Positions 1-11,373 are shown, counted from the stretch's first letter. The stretch: DNA of 64,000 bases from Harmonia axyridis (GCF_914767665.1 NC_059501.1:37920501-37984500); one strand, 5' to 3'. The notes: a model not told the origin generated them from the sequence alone. Translations and numbers: made by a program.

Positions 1-2537
1 CGATTAATTTTTTGCTTTTTTTTCGTAGAAAGATTCTGGTTCACCTATTTGGATGACGGTCCAGAAACTATTGTACTAATTGAAATTGTAGCTCGCTTGT
101 TAGCTCTTGAGGTTCAACGTAGGGGAATTATCGAATTATTGCAACTGTCACTGACGCGTGCTATAAACACTAAATTGACAAACTTGTTGCATAAATAACC
201 CGAAGTTCGGATAACATAAATTCTCTTCGGAACTAAATCGGTTAGTTATTCGATCACGTAGACATAGGATGGAAAGAATCTATAGAAAAACTGGCTGTAT
301 TGTGAAAAAAGTGAGAAACAGAAGAACTAATTGGACCGGTATTGGTGAATGAAATGAATGTGAATCAGATTTAACGATTCGAATGATTATATCCAGTGCC
401 GTATAATTTTATTTGGTTTCGAACTTCAAATCATTTTGATTTTTATGAATAGTTGTAGTTCACTCTACAAGTGGGATAAAGGCAGTTATGTAAGCACACA
501 AATATATAGGGTGTTTCAAGTTCGACGGCCTATTAGACGTTTCTGGAGAACGGGGCCGATTTGAAATCTGAAAATTCGGAATATGACATTGTTCATGATG
601 CTCTATTCAGCTAAAACATTCTCGGAGTTCCGGAACTTCCGGTTATACAAGAATTAAAAAAAGTTTTTTCAAAAAAAACTTTTTTTTTTCATTTTATGTC
701 TTAGATATTATCAAGATTACCATTTTCAATTACTCTTTTTCGAAAAGTCCCCATGGTTTTCAAAATATTAAGGAAAAACCGAAAATAAGAGAGAATTTCC
801 ATAGTCACTATTACGTGAATTATTTTTACTGTGAATATCCTATGCGTATACTCAATTCACTTTCTCAAAGTAGAATGATGTAGGAATATCGTGCATTTCT
901 CGAACTTTAGAAATATAATCACAGGGTGTTTCAAATATTGTGCCAAAAATTGTGAACAAAATTTGATCATAACTTTCGATTTTCAAATTAGAATCCTATT
1001 TTTTTGTGATTTCGTTGGATTCTACGGTGAAAAATAAGGGTAGTGTCCAAACATGGTTATGCTCTCAAATTCAATAATTCAAGAGTTATTCAAGATTTTA
1101 TTAATTTATGTTATACGTAGGGTCAATTTCATTCGATCTGTTTCCAGACGGACTAGCAATAATACTCTATGACCATAGAAATTTAAATATCTCATTACTT
1201 TACATGTGATAGGTGTTTTCATTATCAAAGCTACACTAATTTGATTTCATGAATTGAATTTCCGATATTCAAATAACAAAATTCCCGATATACTTTTCTC
1301 TAATTATGTGTCAAATCAGTTCATTCCGGCACTTCTTGTGGAACAAAATACATCAACATTTTTCAATGCAAAAGTCACCAATAGATATTTATGGAAATTT
1401 CCGTTAATTTCAATAAAAAGGCAGTGAATTCTGGAAAATAATGTTTAAAACTCGTACAGAAGGCTCATTCTACCACTCGTTTATTTTGAACTCTTAGAAG
1501 AATATCAATAACTTCTGCACTTGTATTATAAATATCTAATTCCATATTCACGATGAATGCAATAGAATTATTGGTAGAACACATCGAATTTCAAATTAGT
1601 AATTGAGCACTAATGACTCTACGGTTTTGGCCAAGAGGACTTTTGTATAGAAAATCAAATTCCCTACAAAATAGTATAAATATAAAAGTCTCGGATAAAT
1701 TAAATATGAAAATTTCAAACTTATTTAGCGGGTACTAAAATTAACATTATGAGCTCATATTTGGTGAGGAGTTGTTTCTAAGTGACATGAGTATTATTTC
1801 GTCAATGGAGTGGAGAAAATAGTAATCTAAAATGAAGTTTCCTTGTGCTTTTAGTAATGTTTTTTATTTTTGTAAGAAGACAACAAATATTTTACGGACA
1901 AATTTGCCACCCTAGGCTCCAGCCTACTTAGCCTGCTAGTAAATCCACGACTGCCTCACTGAAATCTGTTCTGTTTGAAATTCCAAAAGTTTACTCAACT
2001 CTGTTTAGTCGTCGACAAAATTTAAGAAGCAAATAGTACACCGTGAAATTCACGTAATTGGGACGTTGGATCGCATGCTGATTAAGGTGAAGTCACACTC
2101 TTGCTGAGGCAAATCTTTATTGACATTGTCTCTTTGTTTGACGCACATCGTGAAAGCGAACTCTGCCACAAATCCCTATCTATAGGCGCCTTTCGCTCAT
2201 GTGCTCGGCTGAATTAAAATAGTAATTAGAGAATGATGCTGACGCATACCACGTCTTTGAATGCCGAATAATCCGAAAAGAACCTCAGTGGCATTGGGGC
2301 AACCCAAAGTCTCCATGGCATACCTATTTATTATGTTCTGTTTCTGTACCCCGGCGCAATGTTGCCTTCTCAATAACTGCGGCTTTTAATATTGCCTCCA
2401 TCCTAACAGTATTATTTACCTACAGACTACATATAGCTCAATATCGTTCTCGTATGAGACGTTCATTTTAATTGTTGAGAATTGGTGGGTGCATCAAAAA
2501 ATAAGCAAGTCAAGGGAAAAAATAAAAATTTGCTTAG
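1..2537. other. A+T-rich intergenic DNA, no gene recognised
   Basis: No coding region with recognisable homology was found on either strand. Short matches to TE termini occur (GGGTGTTTCAA near 510 and again near 925), suggesting decayed MITE ends, but no complete element could be delimited. Confidence 0.5.
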
Positions 2538-2539
2538 TA

Positions 2540-3434
2540 AAGGGTGTTTTTTTTCGAGATATATAACTTTAAGTTGGCATTATTGTTCAAGATGGCGACC
2601 AATTTAACAGCTGTCAAGTGATTTATTCTCAGTTTGGTTTGGCAATTCATCATGAATAGACTCACTATTTGCAATTTTATTTCGAAAATAATGGTTCTGT
2701 GCGGAATACGAATCGCGCACTACATCCATTTTATTTTGTTTGACGATAAAGCGCACTTCTGGTTGAATGGCTACGTCAACAAACAAGACTGCCGCATTCG
2801 GAGTGAAGCTAATCCTCAAGTGTATGTCGAAACAGTGTTACATCCAGAAAAACTGACTGTTTGGTGCGCTTTATGGGCTGGTGGAATCATTGGTCCGTAC
2901 TTCTTCAAAAACGATGATGGCCAGTATAGAGCCATGATTACTAACTTTTTCATTCCTGAATTGAACAACCATGATGTCCAGGAGCTGTGGTTCCAACAAG
3001 AAGGCGCAACATGTCACACAGCTCGTGCCATAATCGATTTATTGAAAGACACGTTTGGTGACTGCCTAATCTCACGTTTTGGACCTGTGAATTGGCCTCC
3101 AAGATCTTGTGATTTAACATCGCTAAACTACTTTCTGCGGGGCTTTGTATAGTCATTGGTCTATGCGGATAAGCCACAAACCCTTGACCATTCGGAAGAC
3201 AACATTCGCCGTGTTATTGCCGATATACGGTCACAAATGTTGGAAAAAGTCATCGAAAATTGGACGTCCAGATTGGACTACATCCGAGCCAGCCGTGGCG
3301 GTCATATGCCAGAAATCATATTTAAAATGTAATGCTACAAGATTATCTTGCGGATAAATAAAATTCATGTCAATCGAATAATCCATCGTTGTTTTATTGC
3401 AATTTAAAGTTCTATTGCTTAAAAAAACACTCTT
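2540..3434 (+). mobile_element. Degenerate Tc1/mariner-superfamily element (895 bp) with TIRs and TA duplication
   Basis: The element is bounded by TA dinucleotides (2538-2539 and 3435-3436), as expected for the Tc1/mariner superfamily. The left end reads AAGGGTGTTTTTTTTCGAG and the reverse complement of the right end reads AAGAGTGTTTTTTTAAG. The inner parts of both ends share AACTTTAA(A/G)TTG, so these are imperfect terminal inverted repeats. The inside encodes only the catalytic half of a transposase, so the N-terminal DNA-binding half is deleted. It is a dead copy. Confidence 0.85.
2634..3350 (+). pseudogene. Tc1/mariner-like transposase remnant, catalytic domain only
   Basis: An open frame (2634-3152) contains recognisable DDE-transposase landmarks: FDDKAHFWLNGYV (first Asp region), WFQQEGATCHTAR (second) and NWPPRSCDLTSLNYF (third). 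In this family the second motif normally reads QQDGATCHTA and the third PLDYF, so the second and third catalytic acidic residues appear changed (D to E and D to N). Around 3145 the frame shifts, and the expected C-terminus (YADKPQTLD, then WTSRLDYIRASRGGHMPEI) continues in another frame to about 3333. The N-terminal helix-turn-helix half is absent. Truncation, frameshift and catalytic substitutions all indicate an inactive pseudogene. Confidence 0.85.
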
Positions 3435-3436
3435 TA

Positions 3437-4302
3437 GTTGCCGCAAATGCGAGATCCCTCTGAAATTCTGCGGGATCAAAATTGCGGGATTTTACATGCG
3501 GAATCTGAGGGATTCAATATTGAAATTGCATATTAGACAATTAAAGCGCAAACGTTTTTTGAAATGTCCCAGAAATGTATATTGTTAACAATCCCGCATT
3601 CTTGCGGATCCGCAGGATTGATATTTTGGAGCGGGATTGGATTCCCTATGTGGCACTATTAGGGAATCCAATCCCGTCCCAAAATATCATTTTAGACTGA
3701 TTTTTCCAAGGGGATTGAAAATAATTCGAGTTAACGAGAGTCCACTGTATTATATTTACGGACACAGTCCTATTCAGAATGATCTGAAATGAATTTTGCG
3801 GGCGAAAATTTGGAGTCAGGAACCAAATTTTTCATCCCACAAGAAATAACAAAGCTTCCTCTTCGGTACAATCGGAAGCTATTTTTGGCGCTGTTTGAAG
3901 AACTCCTAAGATATTCATATGATCCTCGAGGAATTTGCATTTTCCAGTGGTTTGAAACGAAAATTTCAATGGATATAACATCAGTAACATTAAGAAGATT
4001 TTGCCTATAAAATTTTTGTTCTTCTTTTGATGGATATTAATTATCTATAAAAAAGACATTCACGCGGACGAAGTCTCGGGCAGAACATAAGGTTCAATTT
4101 GTAATTTAAGTTGGTCAGGAGGTTGAGAATCTGTATCAAGAACCTGAACAAGGAAGTTGGAGCCTTCGGATGGAAAATGAATTGTATGGAGACTATACAG
4201 TCCAACCATTTGCTGTGGGGTAAAATATTAATTTCTGTGCCTAAATACATGATTGAACAAGTGTTTGATTGTCTCAGTCTTTACTTGTCGGAAATTCATC
4301 TT
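3437..4302. other. No gene recognised; guanine-rich repeat patches
   Basis: This stretch contains short related words (GCGGGAT, CCCGCA) between 3440 and 3690, a strong hairpin (separate entry) and a 73-codon open frame at 3789-4010 without recognisable similarity. Nothing here supports a functional gene. Confidence 0.4.
3621..3687. repeat. Long near-perfect hairpin (28-bp arms, 11-nt loop)
   Basis: Arm 3621-3648 and arm 3660-3687 are reverse complements at 26 of 28 positions (only AG versus GA differs near the outer third). The loop is TGTGGCACTAT. It may be a tiny MITE or the centre of a larger fold-back element. No transcript evidence is available from sequence. Confidence 0.8.
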
Positions 4303-4349
4303 GATGATTAAAAAGTTAAATAACTTATTTCCGCTTTATATATTTATTT

Positions 4350-4393
4350 TCACAACAATTGTTTCGTCATGATAACATGACTTCGTCAGGTGA
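4350..4393 (-). ncRNA. Hammerhead ribozyme motif (left PLE repeat)
   Basis: This is the reverse-strand copy of the motif described for the right arm: core CTGACGA, a stem II of GTCATG/CATGAC closed by TTAT, then GAAAC, with the flanks TCAC and GTGA able to pair as stem I. It is an inference from motif and pairing; cleavage activity is unknown. Confidence 0.65.
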
Positions 4394-4480
4394 GCATGGT
4401 AACTAACTACATATTTGGGATACAGTTCTTTAAATAGTTGAAAAAATATGGTGTGAAATATAATAAAATCATGGAAATTC

Positions 4481-4873
4481 TTGGGTTTCAAAACTAATAA
4501 TTACCATATTTCATTTAAAACTAGAAACTCATTAGGAAATTTAATAAAAAACAATAAAGATAAAGTCGCTAAAGATAGAAAGTCTGGAGTCTATAAGTTG
4601 AATTGTGGTAGTTGCCCATATGTATACATTGGTCAAACAGGAAGATCATTTGGGACTAGGATAGGAGAACATCAGAAAGCATACGTTATCGGAGCTTGTA
4701 ATTCAACATATGCAGAACATCTGTTAGAGACCGGGCATGATTTCGACAACAATTTCGAAATTTTGCACGTAGAAAATAAGACCCTAAAATTTAACTTCCT
4801 TGAAGCAATGGAGATAAATAGGTACCATAAAAAACAGATTATCCTCAATGACCAAACGGACCTATGTAAATAA
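4481..4873 (+). pseudogene. GIY-YIG endonuclease domain of a Penelope-like element (5'-truncated ORF)
   Basis: The 130-codon frame has the PLE-type GIY-YIG signature: GVYKLNCGSCPYVYIGQTGR (GVY and YIG motifs with an intervening CxxC), then GTRIGEHQ with the conserved Arg, and a downstream NFLEAMEI with the likely catalytic Glu. In a complete PLE this domain follows a telomerase-like reverse transcriptase in a single ORF; none of that is present upstream. The first Met lies inside the inverted repeat, so it is an accidental start. The fragment is probably non-functional alone, although the domain itself carries no stop codon. Confidence 0.85.
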
Positions 4874-4992
4874 ATCTCCCTTACTCAACCTGTTTTGAAA
4901 CCCAAGAATTTCCATGATTTTATTATATTTCACACCATATTTTTTCAACTATGTAAAGAACTGTATCCCAAATATGTAGTTAGTTACCATGC

Positions 4993-5036
4993 TCACCTGA
5001 CGAAGTCATGTTATCATGACGAAACAATTGTTGTGA
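4993..5036 (+). ncRNA. Hammerhead ribozyme motif (right PLE repeat)
   Basis: Core CUGACGA lies at 4997-5003. Stem II is GUCAUG (5005-5010) with CAUGAC (5015-5020) and loop UUAU. GAAA is at 5021-5024. A minimal stem III is formed by AC and GU around AAUU, giving a GUU cleavage triplet ending at 5032. UCAC (4993-4996) pairs with GUGA (5033-5036) as stem I. Minimal type I hammerheads with very short stem III are established features of Penelope-like terminal repeats. Alternative stem III pairing would leave an uncleavable GUG, so activity is uncertain. Confidence 0.7.
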
Positions 5037-5086
5037 AAATAAATATATAAAGTGGAAATAAATTATTTTACTTTTTAATCAACATG

Positions 5087-5724
5087 ATTGAACACATCAA
5101 CAAAATTAACAGAGAACACAACCTGTTCTCTCAATTCACACAACTCAGAAACTCAACAATCCGTTCCACAGACCAAAAGAGAATCGGAATTTGAATAAAC
5201 AAACACATTAAACAACTCATTGCGAAGGATAATATTTTCAGAAAAAAACCCCGACCAATTACATCCTGAAATCTTAGAGGGAATGAACACATCAAATTAT
5301 CGATGAATCCAAAGAAAACATCCCTAAAATTCACTCGAAAATTTGAATAACCACCAGCCAATTGGCAACCTTCTCTGGGCCTGGAGAGAAGTGTTGAAAA
5401 AAAACACATATGTATTCACGTCATTTGCATCCAATATAGATGATGTTATCTTTAATCTTGCAGCTTCCTTTGAGGTTGTTATTTTGGAATCGTCGAGTAG
5501 CGAGAAGAACGTGACATGATTCAGTTCTTGTAGGTGCACCTACGTTTCTTCATCTTTGTATGGAATCCGTATTTCGGGCTCCACTCAAAACGGAATATTA
5601 TACTTCACTCAGGAGACGGATGAGAATTGATACAAGTGCACAAATAAGATTGGAATACAAACAACACCAAAATTTCTATGAATGACAAGCTGAAAAAAAT
5701 TTAAAAAATTAGAATTAATTATTT
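5087..5724. other. No gene recognised
   Basis: Open frames of 71-92 codons on the minus strand (5131-5539) show no recognisable domain and low-complexity composition. The sequence is probably intergenic or decayed repeat DNA. Confidence 0.35.
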
Positions 5725-5911
5725 ATATACAGGGTATTCCATCATTGACGCTCTATAACGGTTAAGCGCTGAAATTTTCAATTTTTTTTTCGATACACTC
5801 ACATTAGAAGAATCAGAGCTCTAATGGAGCTGGATGATCGAAAAAAAATTGGAAAATTTTCAGCGCCCAATCGCAATAGAGCGTCGAGTCAATAGTGGAT
5901 CACACTGTATA
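5725..5911. repeat. MITE-like inverted repeat (TATACAGGGTA type)
   Basis: The left end TATACAGGGTATTCCATC and the right end (reverse complement GATATACAGTGTGATCCA) begin arms of about 70 bp. Both arms contain GACGCTCTAT, then GCGCTGAAA, then CAATTTTTTTTTCGAT. There is no coding capacity. Confidence 0.65.
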
Positions 5912-6229
5912 TCCACGAAAGCCCATCCGCCTCATCCTATTCGGTTTTACTTTCAATTGGCAAAAAATCTGGATTTGATTGATCCACCAAATATATTATT
6001 TTCTAATAGTGGGTTCCATAAAACTTTTATCGTGGTGATTTCCTCGATCAAATCATTTCTGTCTTCAAATTCAGTTCATTTTTGACACTACAACTACAAC
6101 TATGTACCGGGTTTTTCACCATAATTTGACCCCCCCTTTAACTTTGTTACTAAAAGAGGTACAAAAAAATTTTTATCTGCAAACAATGCCGTTTCGACAA
6201 CAACGTTGTCATCAACAGAAACTAATAAC

Positions 6230-6331
6230 GTATTCGACTGGCAGCACCAGTGCGAATAAATTCGAATTTTTGTAGAGCTAAATGACATAATCAGCTCGAA
6301 TTAATTCGAACTGGTGCAACCAGTCGAATAC
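6230..6331. repeat. 102-bp palindromic MITE, copy 1 of 2
   Basis: The arms GTATTCGACTGGCAGCACCA and, at the other end, TGGTGCAACCAGTCGAATAC are inverted. The inner arms AATAAATTCGAA and TTCGAATTAATTCGAA also fold. A second copy of the same length is at 21225-21326 within GSS intron 1. No target duplication could be assigned with confidence. Confidence 0.75.
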
Positions 6332-7470
6332 GCTATAAATTACGTTTGGGTATAGAATAATAATAGTGCCCTGTAACATTCTCAGTCAGTATGGAATAAA
6401 AAAAATAAGCAAATCTTGGCGATATCACATAAATGTTGATGTGTTGATCTTTCTATCAGATTACGACAAAAACGATCGAAACGTACGATTAATAAACAAA
6501 AATATATCTCTTCAGGCCCATTTACACATCATCGGGATGCGAAGAAAATGTTCAAAATAGTTTTCTATTCAGATATATGTGATACAGTATCGAGTGTTGT
6601 CTATATACCAAAGACATAAATTATATACACATAACAAGAGTTTATGGGACCATATTTTGTGGTTATTTAGATTAGGAGAGCGCGCCAGTGTTTTTCAGTT
6701 GGACACGTAACAGCCGTCCTATTTTCTATCCAGACACAATAACGGAAATAACCTCAATTTTCTTGATATCAAATAATTGTCTGCGTGATTTAAGTTTCAA
6801 TATCGTTTAATTTCATTGTGATGAGAAAAGCATTGAGGGAAGTCAGGAACTTTCAGGAAAGTCAAAATTTCCTAGTCGTCTGTGATAAAACAACAAACTT
6901 TTCTCATTCTTCAATAGAATTCCATTCATCACTTTTTGGAACAATTTTATTCAGGATGCGAAAATTAACAGAAAAATATGTAAGTAAACATAATTGAAAG
7001 GTTTTCCTGGAGATTTTACCTTTCGAATTAAGAAATTTCTGTATAACTTCATATAACCACACACAAAATTTCCATGAAAATTGATAGATTTCGACAAATC
7101 AAAAGTTCACAAAAAGAATTGTATTCCAATGTTACAAAACAATATATTTGAAGGACACACATAGTAGATGTATTACGTAATATCAAAATTTTACAGAATA
7201 TTCGATTGGTCATCAGGAACACAACTATATACAGATAATTTTAACGACTTCCAAACGTGCCAATCTTGAAAAACAAGCCATTCATCTTAACAGTTTTGTT
7301 TAGCAGATAGATTATTTTGTTAGATATTGTCATTATCCATGCATAGAAGTAATCATTTTCATAACAAATTATTGGCAGTTAACGAGATATTCTAGGCAAT
7401 ATCAACGGAAAAATTTAGAAAATATTGCAATAACTTGGGTTATGACATTTTGACCTAGGGGATAAATATA
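6332..7470. other. No gene recognised
   Basis: A+T-rich sequence with only short open frames and no recognisable domains, RNA genes or delimited repeats. Confidence 0.35.
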
Positions 7471-7472
7471 TA

Positions 7473-8772
7473 AGGTGTGTGAATAAGTCTTTCCCGTTTT
7501 TTGTAAGAAATGGCGCCACCAATACTGTGCGAGTATTTAATGGTTACATATGTCATAATCAAAGCTTATTCATCTGTCAACAATTCCACACTAACACATT
7601 AGTTGAAATTTTTTCGCATCATAAATTTTTGAAATCGTGAAAATGTCGAAATTTGACCCGAGTCGACGTCATTTGCGGGAAGTTTCACTTTATTGGTTCA
7701 ATTTGAAGAAATCTGCTGCCGAGGCGAAATCTGCTGCCGAGGCGCATCGGTTGCTTCAGGAAGCTTATGGAGAAGGTTGTGTCGATGATTCAAGTGTTCG
7801 CGGATGGTTTCGACGCTTCAAAAGTGGCGATTTCGACGTGGAAGACAAGGAGCGTTCCAAGCGGCCGCAAATCTTTGAAGATCAAGAATTGGCGACTTTG
7901 CTTGATGAAGATTCGTGTCAAACGCAAGAAGAACTTGCTGAAGCATTGGGAGTTGACCGAACAACCATTTCCAAGCGTTTGAAAGCCATGGGAATGATCC
8001 AAAAGCAAGGAAATTGGGTGCCGTACGAACTGAAGCTGAGAGACGTCGAACGGCGTTTTTTCACTTGCGAACAGCTGCTTCAGCGACATAAAAGAAAGGG
8101 TTTTCTGCATCGTATCGTGACTGGCGATGAAAAGTGGATCCGTTACGATAATCAGAAGCGAAGAAAATCATGGGGACTACCCGGCCATGCATCATCATCG
8201 ACGGCCAAGCCAAATATTCATGGCGCCAAGCTCATGCTCTGTATATGGTGGGACCAGCTAGGTGTGGTTTACTATGAGCTTCTGAAACCGAATGAAAGGA
8301 TCACAGGCGAGGTCTATCGACGACAATTGATGCGTTTGAGCCGCGCACTGCGAGAAAAACGGCCACAATACTCCGACAGGCACGACAAAGTTATTTTGCA
8401 ACATGACAATGCTCGCCCACATGTTGCACAGCCGGTGAAAACATACTTAGAAACGCTCAAATGGGAAGTCCTACCCCACCCGCCGTATAGTCCAGACATT
8501 GCTCCGTCTGATTACCATCTCTTCAGATCGATGACGCATGGCCTGGCTGACCAGCACTTCCATTCCTACGAGGAAGCCAAAAAATGGGTGGATGACTGGA
8601 TAGAGGCCAAACCGGTCGAATTTTTTCGCAACGGGATTCGTATGTTGCCAGAAAGATGGGGAAAAGTTGTAGCTAGCGATGGCCAATACTTTCAATAATT
8701 CATTTGTAACCATTTTTTCACAATAAAGGCTCAAAATTTGAAAAAAAACGGGAAAGACTTATTCACACACCT
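7473..8772 (+). mobile_element. Apparently intact mariner transposon (1300 bp)
   Basis: The element has 30-bp perfect terminal inverted repeats beginning AGGTGTGTGAATAAGTCTTT (left 7473-7502; right end 8772 inward) and is flanked by TA (7471-7472 and 8773-8774). Its length of 1.3 kb and a single uninterrupted transposase ORF are typical of the mariner family. Perfect TIRs and an open ORF imply a young insertion. Confidence 0.95.
7637..8698 (+). CDS. Mariner transposase (DD34D), full length
   Basis: This 353-residue protein catalyses cut-and-paste transposition of its own element in the nucleus, binding the TIRs and cutting at TA. The N-terminal third contains the paired helix-turn-helix region (VRGWFRRFKSGDFDVEDKER, then the second HTH around TQEELAEALGVDRTTISKRL). 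The catalytic core has all three acids: TGDEKW, LQHDNARPHVA and YSPDIAPSDYHLF. There are 34 residues between the second and third Asp, the mariner hallmark. The usual family length is about 345-347. The extra six residues come from an 18-bp direct tandem duplication (7709-7726 and 7727-7744) giving KSAAEAKSAAEA near residue 25-36. The ATG at 7643 (second Met) is closest to the family start. No stops or frameshifts are seen, so it could be active unless the duplication disturbs the DNA-binding domain. Confidence 0.95.
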   Translation: MKMSKFDPSRRHLREVSLYWFNLKKSAAEAKSAAEAHRLLQEAYGEGCVDDSSVRGWFRRFKSGDFDVEDKERSKRPQIFEDQELATLLDEDSCQTQEELAEALGVDRTTISKRLKAMGMIQKQGNWVPYELKLRDVERRFFTCEQLLQRHKRKGFLHRIVTGDEKWIRYDNQKRRKSWGLPGHASSSTAKPNIHGAKLMLCIWWDQLGVVYYELLKPNERITGEVYRRQLMRLSRALREKRPQYSDRHDKVILQHDNARPHVAQPVKTYLETLKWEVLPHPPYSPDIAPSDYHLFRSMTHGLADQHFHSYEEAKKWVDDWIEAKPVEFFRNGIRMLPERWGKVVASDGQYFQ

Positions 8773-8774
8773 TA

Positions 8775-9567
8775 TATCAAGAGCAAACAAAACCTATAAC
8801 CTTCCTCAAATATCAATTATGCATTCACTGCTGAGTTTTGAAGTATTGAATGAACAGGTTTTTGCTGATTCCTGAACCCCGAGACTTGTTTGCTTATACG
8901 CCATACAAAAAGCTACATTATCGGATTATGCTCCGCGAGGATGCAAATATTTGTCGACAAATAATCGTCTCGCTACTAGCTGTATGATTTGCATTACAGG
9001 GGTAGAGATGCACATAATTCAACATCAAAAATATTACGAAGTGAAGAATTATGAGAGAATATCGAAAAACTGTTGAATTTCTTGGATATCACGACCCAAA
9101 ATCTCATAAACACCTAAAATAGCTGACCAGATTAGATATTTAACAGAATGCCTTCAGAATTTGACGAAAAAATATTTGAAGTCACCCCTAAAATTTTTAT
9201 TTTGTTTAAGGAATTTTCGTATCGAAAATTCGAAGAAGATAATGAGGAAGGCAATGACGCATAAAAATATTAAATTTAGTTATCGAAACATCGAATTTTA
9301 GTTTTTCACTTTGTTCTCCGGAAGTCACAGACTACTCAACTCAGTTAGAAATTGCGTTTTTTCCTTAGTTCAAGTTTTTCCTCGATAACTATTAAAGTTT
9401 TCTTTTTAGGTATAGGGTTTGGTTAAGTAATCTCCTTCTTTTTACACGTAGAGTTGACTGAAAGCTTTAGGTTACAATTTGCAAATCTTGAGTTTTGATG
9501 AATTTGACTAGTCCACATTCTTGATCTTCTCATAAACACCTTGTACATTTTTGATCCAATCCACAAG
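8775..9567. other. No gene recognised
   Basis: A+T-rich DNA between the mariner and the next MITE. No ORF with recognisable features, RNA gene or complete repeat was found. Confidence 0.35.
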
Positions 9568-9575
9568 CAGTCTTA

Positions 9576-9813
9576 CATGGGCGCCCGCAGGGGGGGGTGC
9601 AAGGGGGGCCATGGACCCCCCTGAGATTTTGATTGTCTCATTTTTCAGCACAACACCCTCAATAGAACTTTCCCAATCCAAAGGGCAAGGAAAAAAGAAA
9701 ATTAATGGATTCACAACAATTTTCCGGTTTTCAATGACAATCATGGACGTCTTATCGTTTTTCAATAATTTTCATTTTGCCCCCCCTGAGAAAAATTTCT
9801 GCGGGCGCCCATG
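9576..9813. repeat. hAT-type MITE with 8-bp target duplication
   Basis: The 15-bp terminal inverted repeats CATGGGCGCCCGCAG (9576-9590) and CTGCGGGCGCCCATG (9799-9813) are perfect. The flanks carry the 8-bp duplication CAGTCTTA (9568-9575 and 9814-9821), the size made by hAT transposases. The interior is non-coding. Confidence 0.9.
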
Positions 9814-10126
9814 CAGTCTTATAATACTACGTATTTGCAGAATCGGAAATGAATTTTCTTTTTCTCATAAAAATCTCATCAACTCATAAATCATTGATTT
9901 TATACCCAATTTTTGGCATATTTTTGAAATTGTAATCAAATAAACTATCTAATGATGCAATAATATACTGGGTGTGCCATATAAAATAAGAAATTAGTAG
10001 TCTGTTTCCGGCATAACCGGAAGTTGTAGAGGAAAGAAAATAATCAACTTTCAGCGTAAAATTATGTTTATTTTTCCATATAAGTCTAATAGGCCATCGC
10101 GGTGAATCGAATTTTGCATACCTATG

Positions 10127-10459
10127 CAGGGCCGCCGCCAGGAGCAGCATACCGGACATTTTGCCGGGGCGCCAAAGTCAGACTTACTTTTCGACATAAA
10201 ATGTTTTCTTATTGGAACTACCACTTTTTGTATTAATATAAAAAAATTGAAAGCGCCAATTTTATTGTAATCGAATAGGCGTTCTCAACTGAATATGAAT
10301 TTAAAGATTTCTAGTTCAAAAATACGATTTCATATGAAATTGAAAAGATGCCTGACAGGAATAACTGAGAACACTTCCAAGAAAATTCAGATAAATTAGA
10401 CAAAGCAGGGCGGCGAAATTCTTTTTGCCGGGGCGCCAAAATGTCTAGAGGCGACCCTG
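10127..10459. repeat. Probable hAT-like MITE (CAGGG ends)
   Basis: The left end CAGGGCCGCC and the right end GGCGACCCTG form short inverted repeats. An internal direct repeat, TTTTGCCGGGGCGCCAAA, occurs near both ends (about 10160 and 10425). A clean 8-bp target duplication is not visible (CATACCTATG versus CATACCTACATG nearby), so the assignment is tentative. Confidence 0.5.
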
Positions 10460-11373
10460 TGCAGACATACCTACATGAAATCGCGTTGCCACTTTGTTTT
10501 CATAAAGAATGTTATAATTTTGTTCCCAAAAAATCTGTCTGCTTACTCTGCATACACACCAGACTCTTCCGAAATTTTGAGTTGGAAGACTCACGATTAC
10601 GTGGCTACCTTGCTATTGATTTATTTCTCCTTTCATTACTCCTCTTTTCTTACTACGTCCATTTCCATTCGATTGGTGGTGTCTACATTCATCAAAACGT
10701 GAAGTATCTAGATATTGTATACCTACACCTTAAGTTTACTAGACCACTGTATGCAACTAGAACTAGAGACAAATATATGTTTGTCTCTGCATAAGACTAT
10801 AATAGTATATAATATACTCTTATGCACTGTTTAATTAACAATCTTTCAATTCTTTGCCGCATACACTGCTTCACAGCTGAATTTGCAATTCCCAAAATTA
10901 TACTGGCGTGAATCATAACTAATGTCTTATTTGGGTTCAAAAGTGTGGAATTAGGAAAAGGTCTGTGATGCTTGGCATCAAGTATAAAAGCATAGTGAAT
11001 CGGAAAAACAGCATGGAAATTAGCATCTGGTTAATTTTCAAGCGTCTATTAGTGAAAATACCAAATTAAAAAATAAATAATTGTGTAAGCACACCCATGT
11101 ATAATTCGAAATATCAGTTGAGAACAGCCTCTGAATTACCTTTCAGCTCCAAAATGTTCGTTCCTACTACACGTTAAATGAACTGGATATGCATAATGAG
11201 AACTTATAAATTGTAGGTAATTTGTAGTGGTCACACTGTTCATCGACCATAAAATATCAGTTTACACTGATCAAAAGTTAATTATATCTGAACCAAAGAC
11301 CTTTGTACATTTTCGTTATATAGGGAAATTAATTATCAATCCAATTACGCGAATGATTACATACCATGATTAA
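10460..11373. other. No gene recognised
   Basis: The longest open frame (10441-10794, 117 codons) starts inside the preceding MITE and has no recognisable domain. The rest is A+T-rich without a delimited element. Confidence 0.35.

Larger units (their letters stand above)
4303..5086 (+). mobile_element. Penelope-like element fragment between inverted terminal repeats
   Basis: A region of about 400 bp encoding the C-terminal GIY-YIG nuclease of a Penelope-like element (PLE) is flanked by inverted copies of one sequence of about 180 bp (approx. 4303-4491 and 4893-5086, starting GATTAAAAAGT and ending at the GTTTCAAAAC junction). Penelope elements are known for terminal repeats that can lie in inverted orientation and for 5' truncation. 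Both fit here, since the reverse transcriptase domain is missing. Each arm carries a hammerhead-like motif (separate entries), a documented hallmark of PLE terminal repeats. Exact outer ends are approximate because the arms diverge there. Confidence 0.85.
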
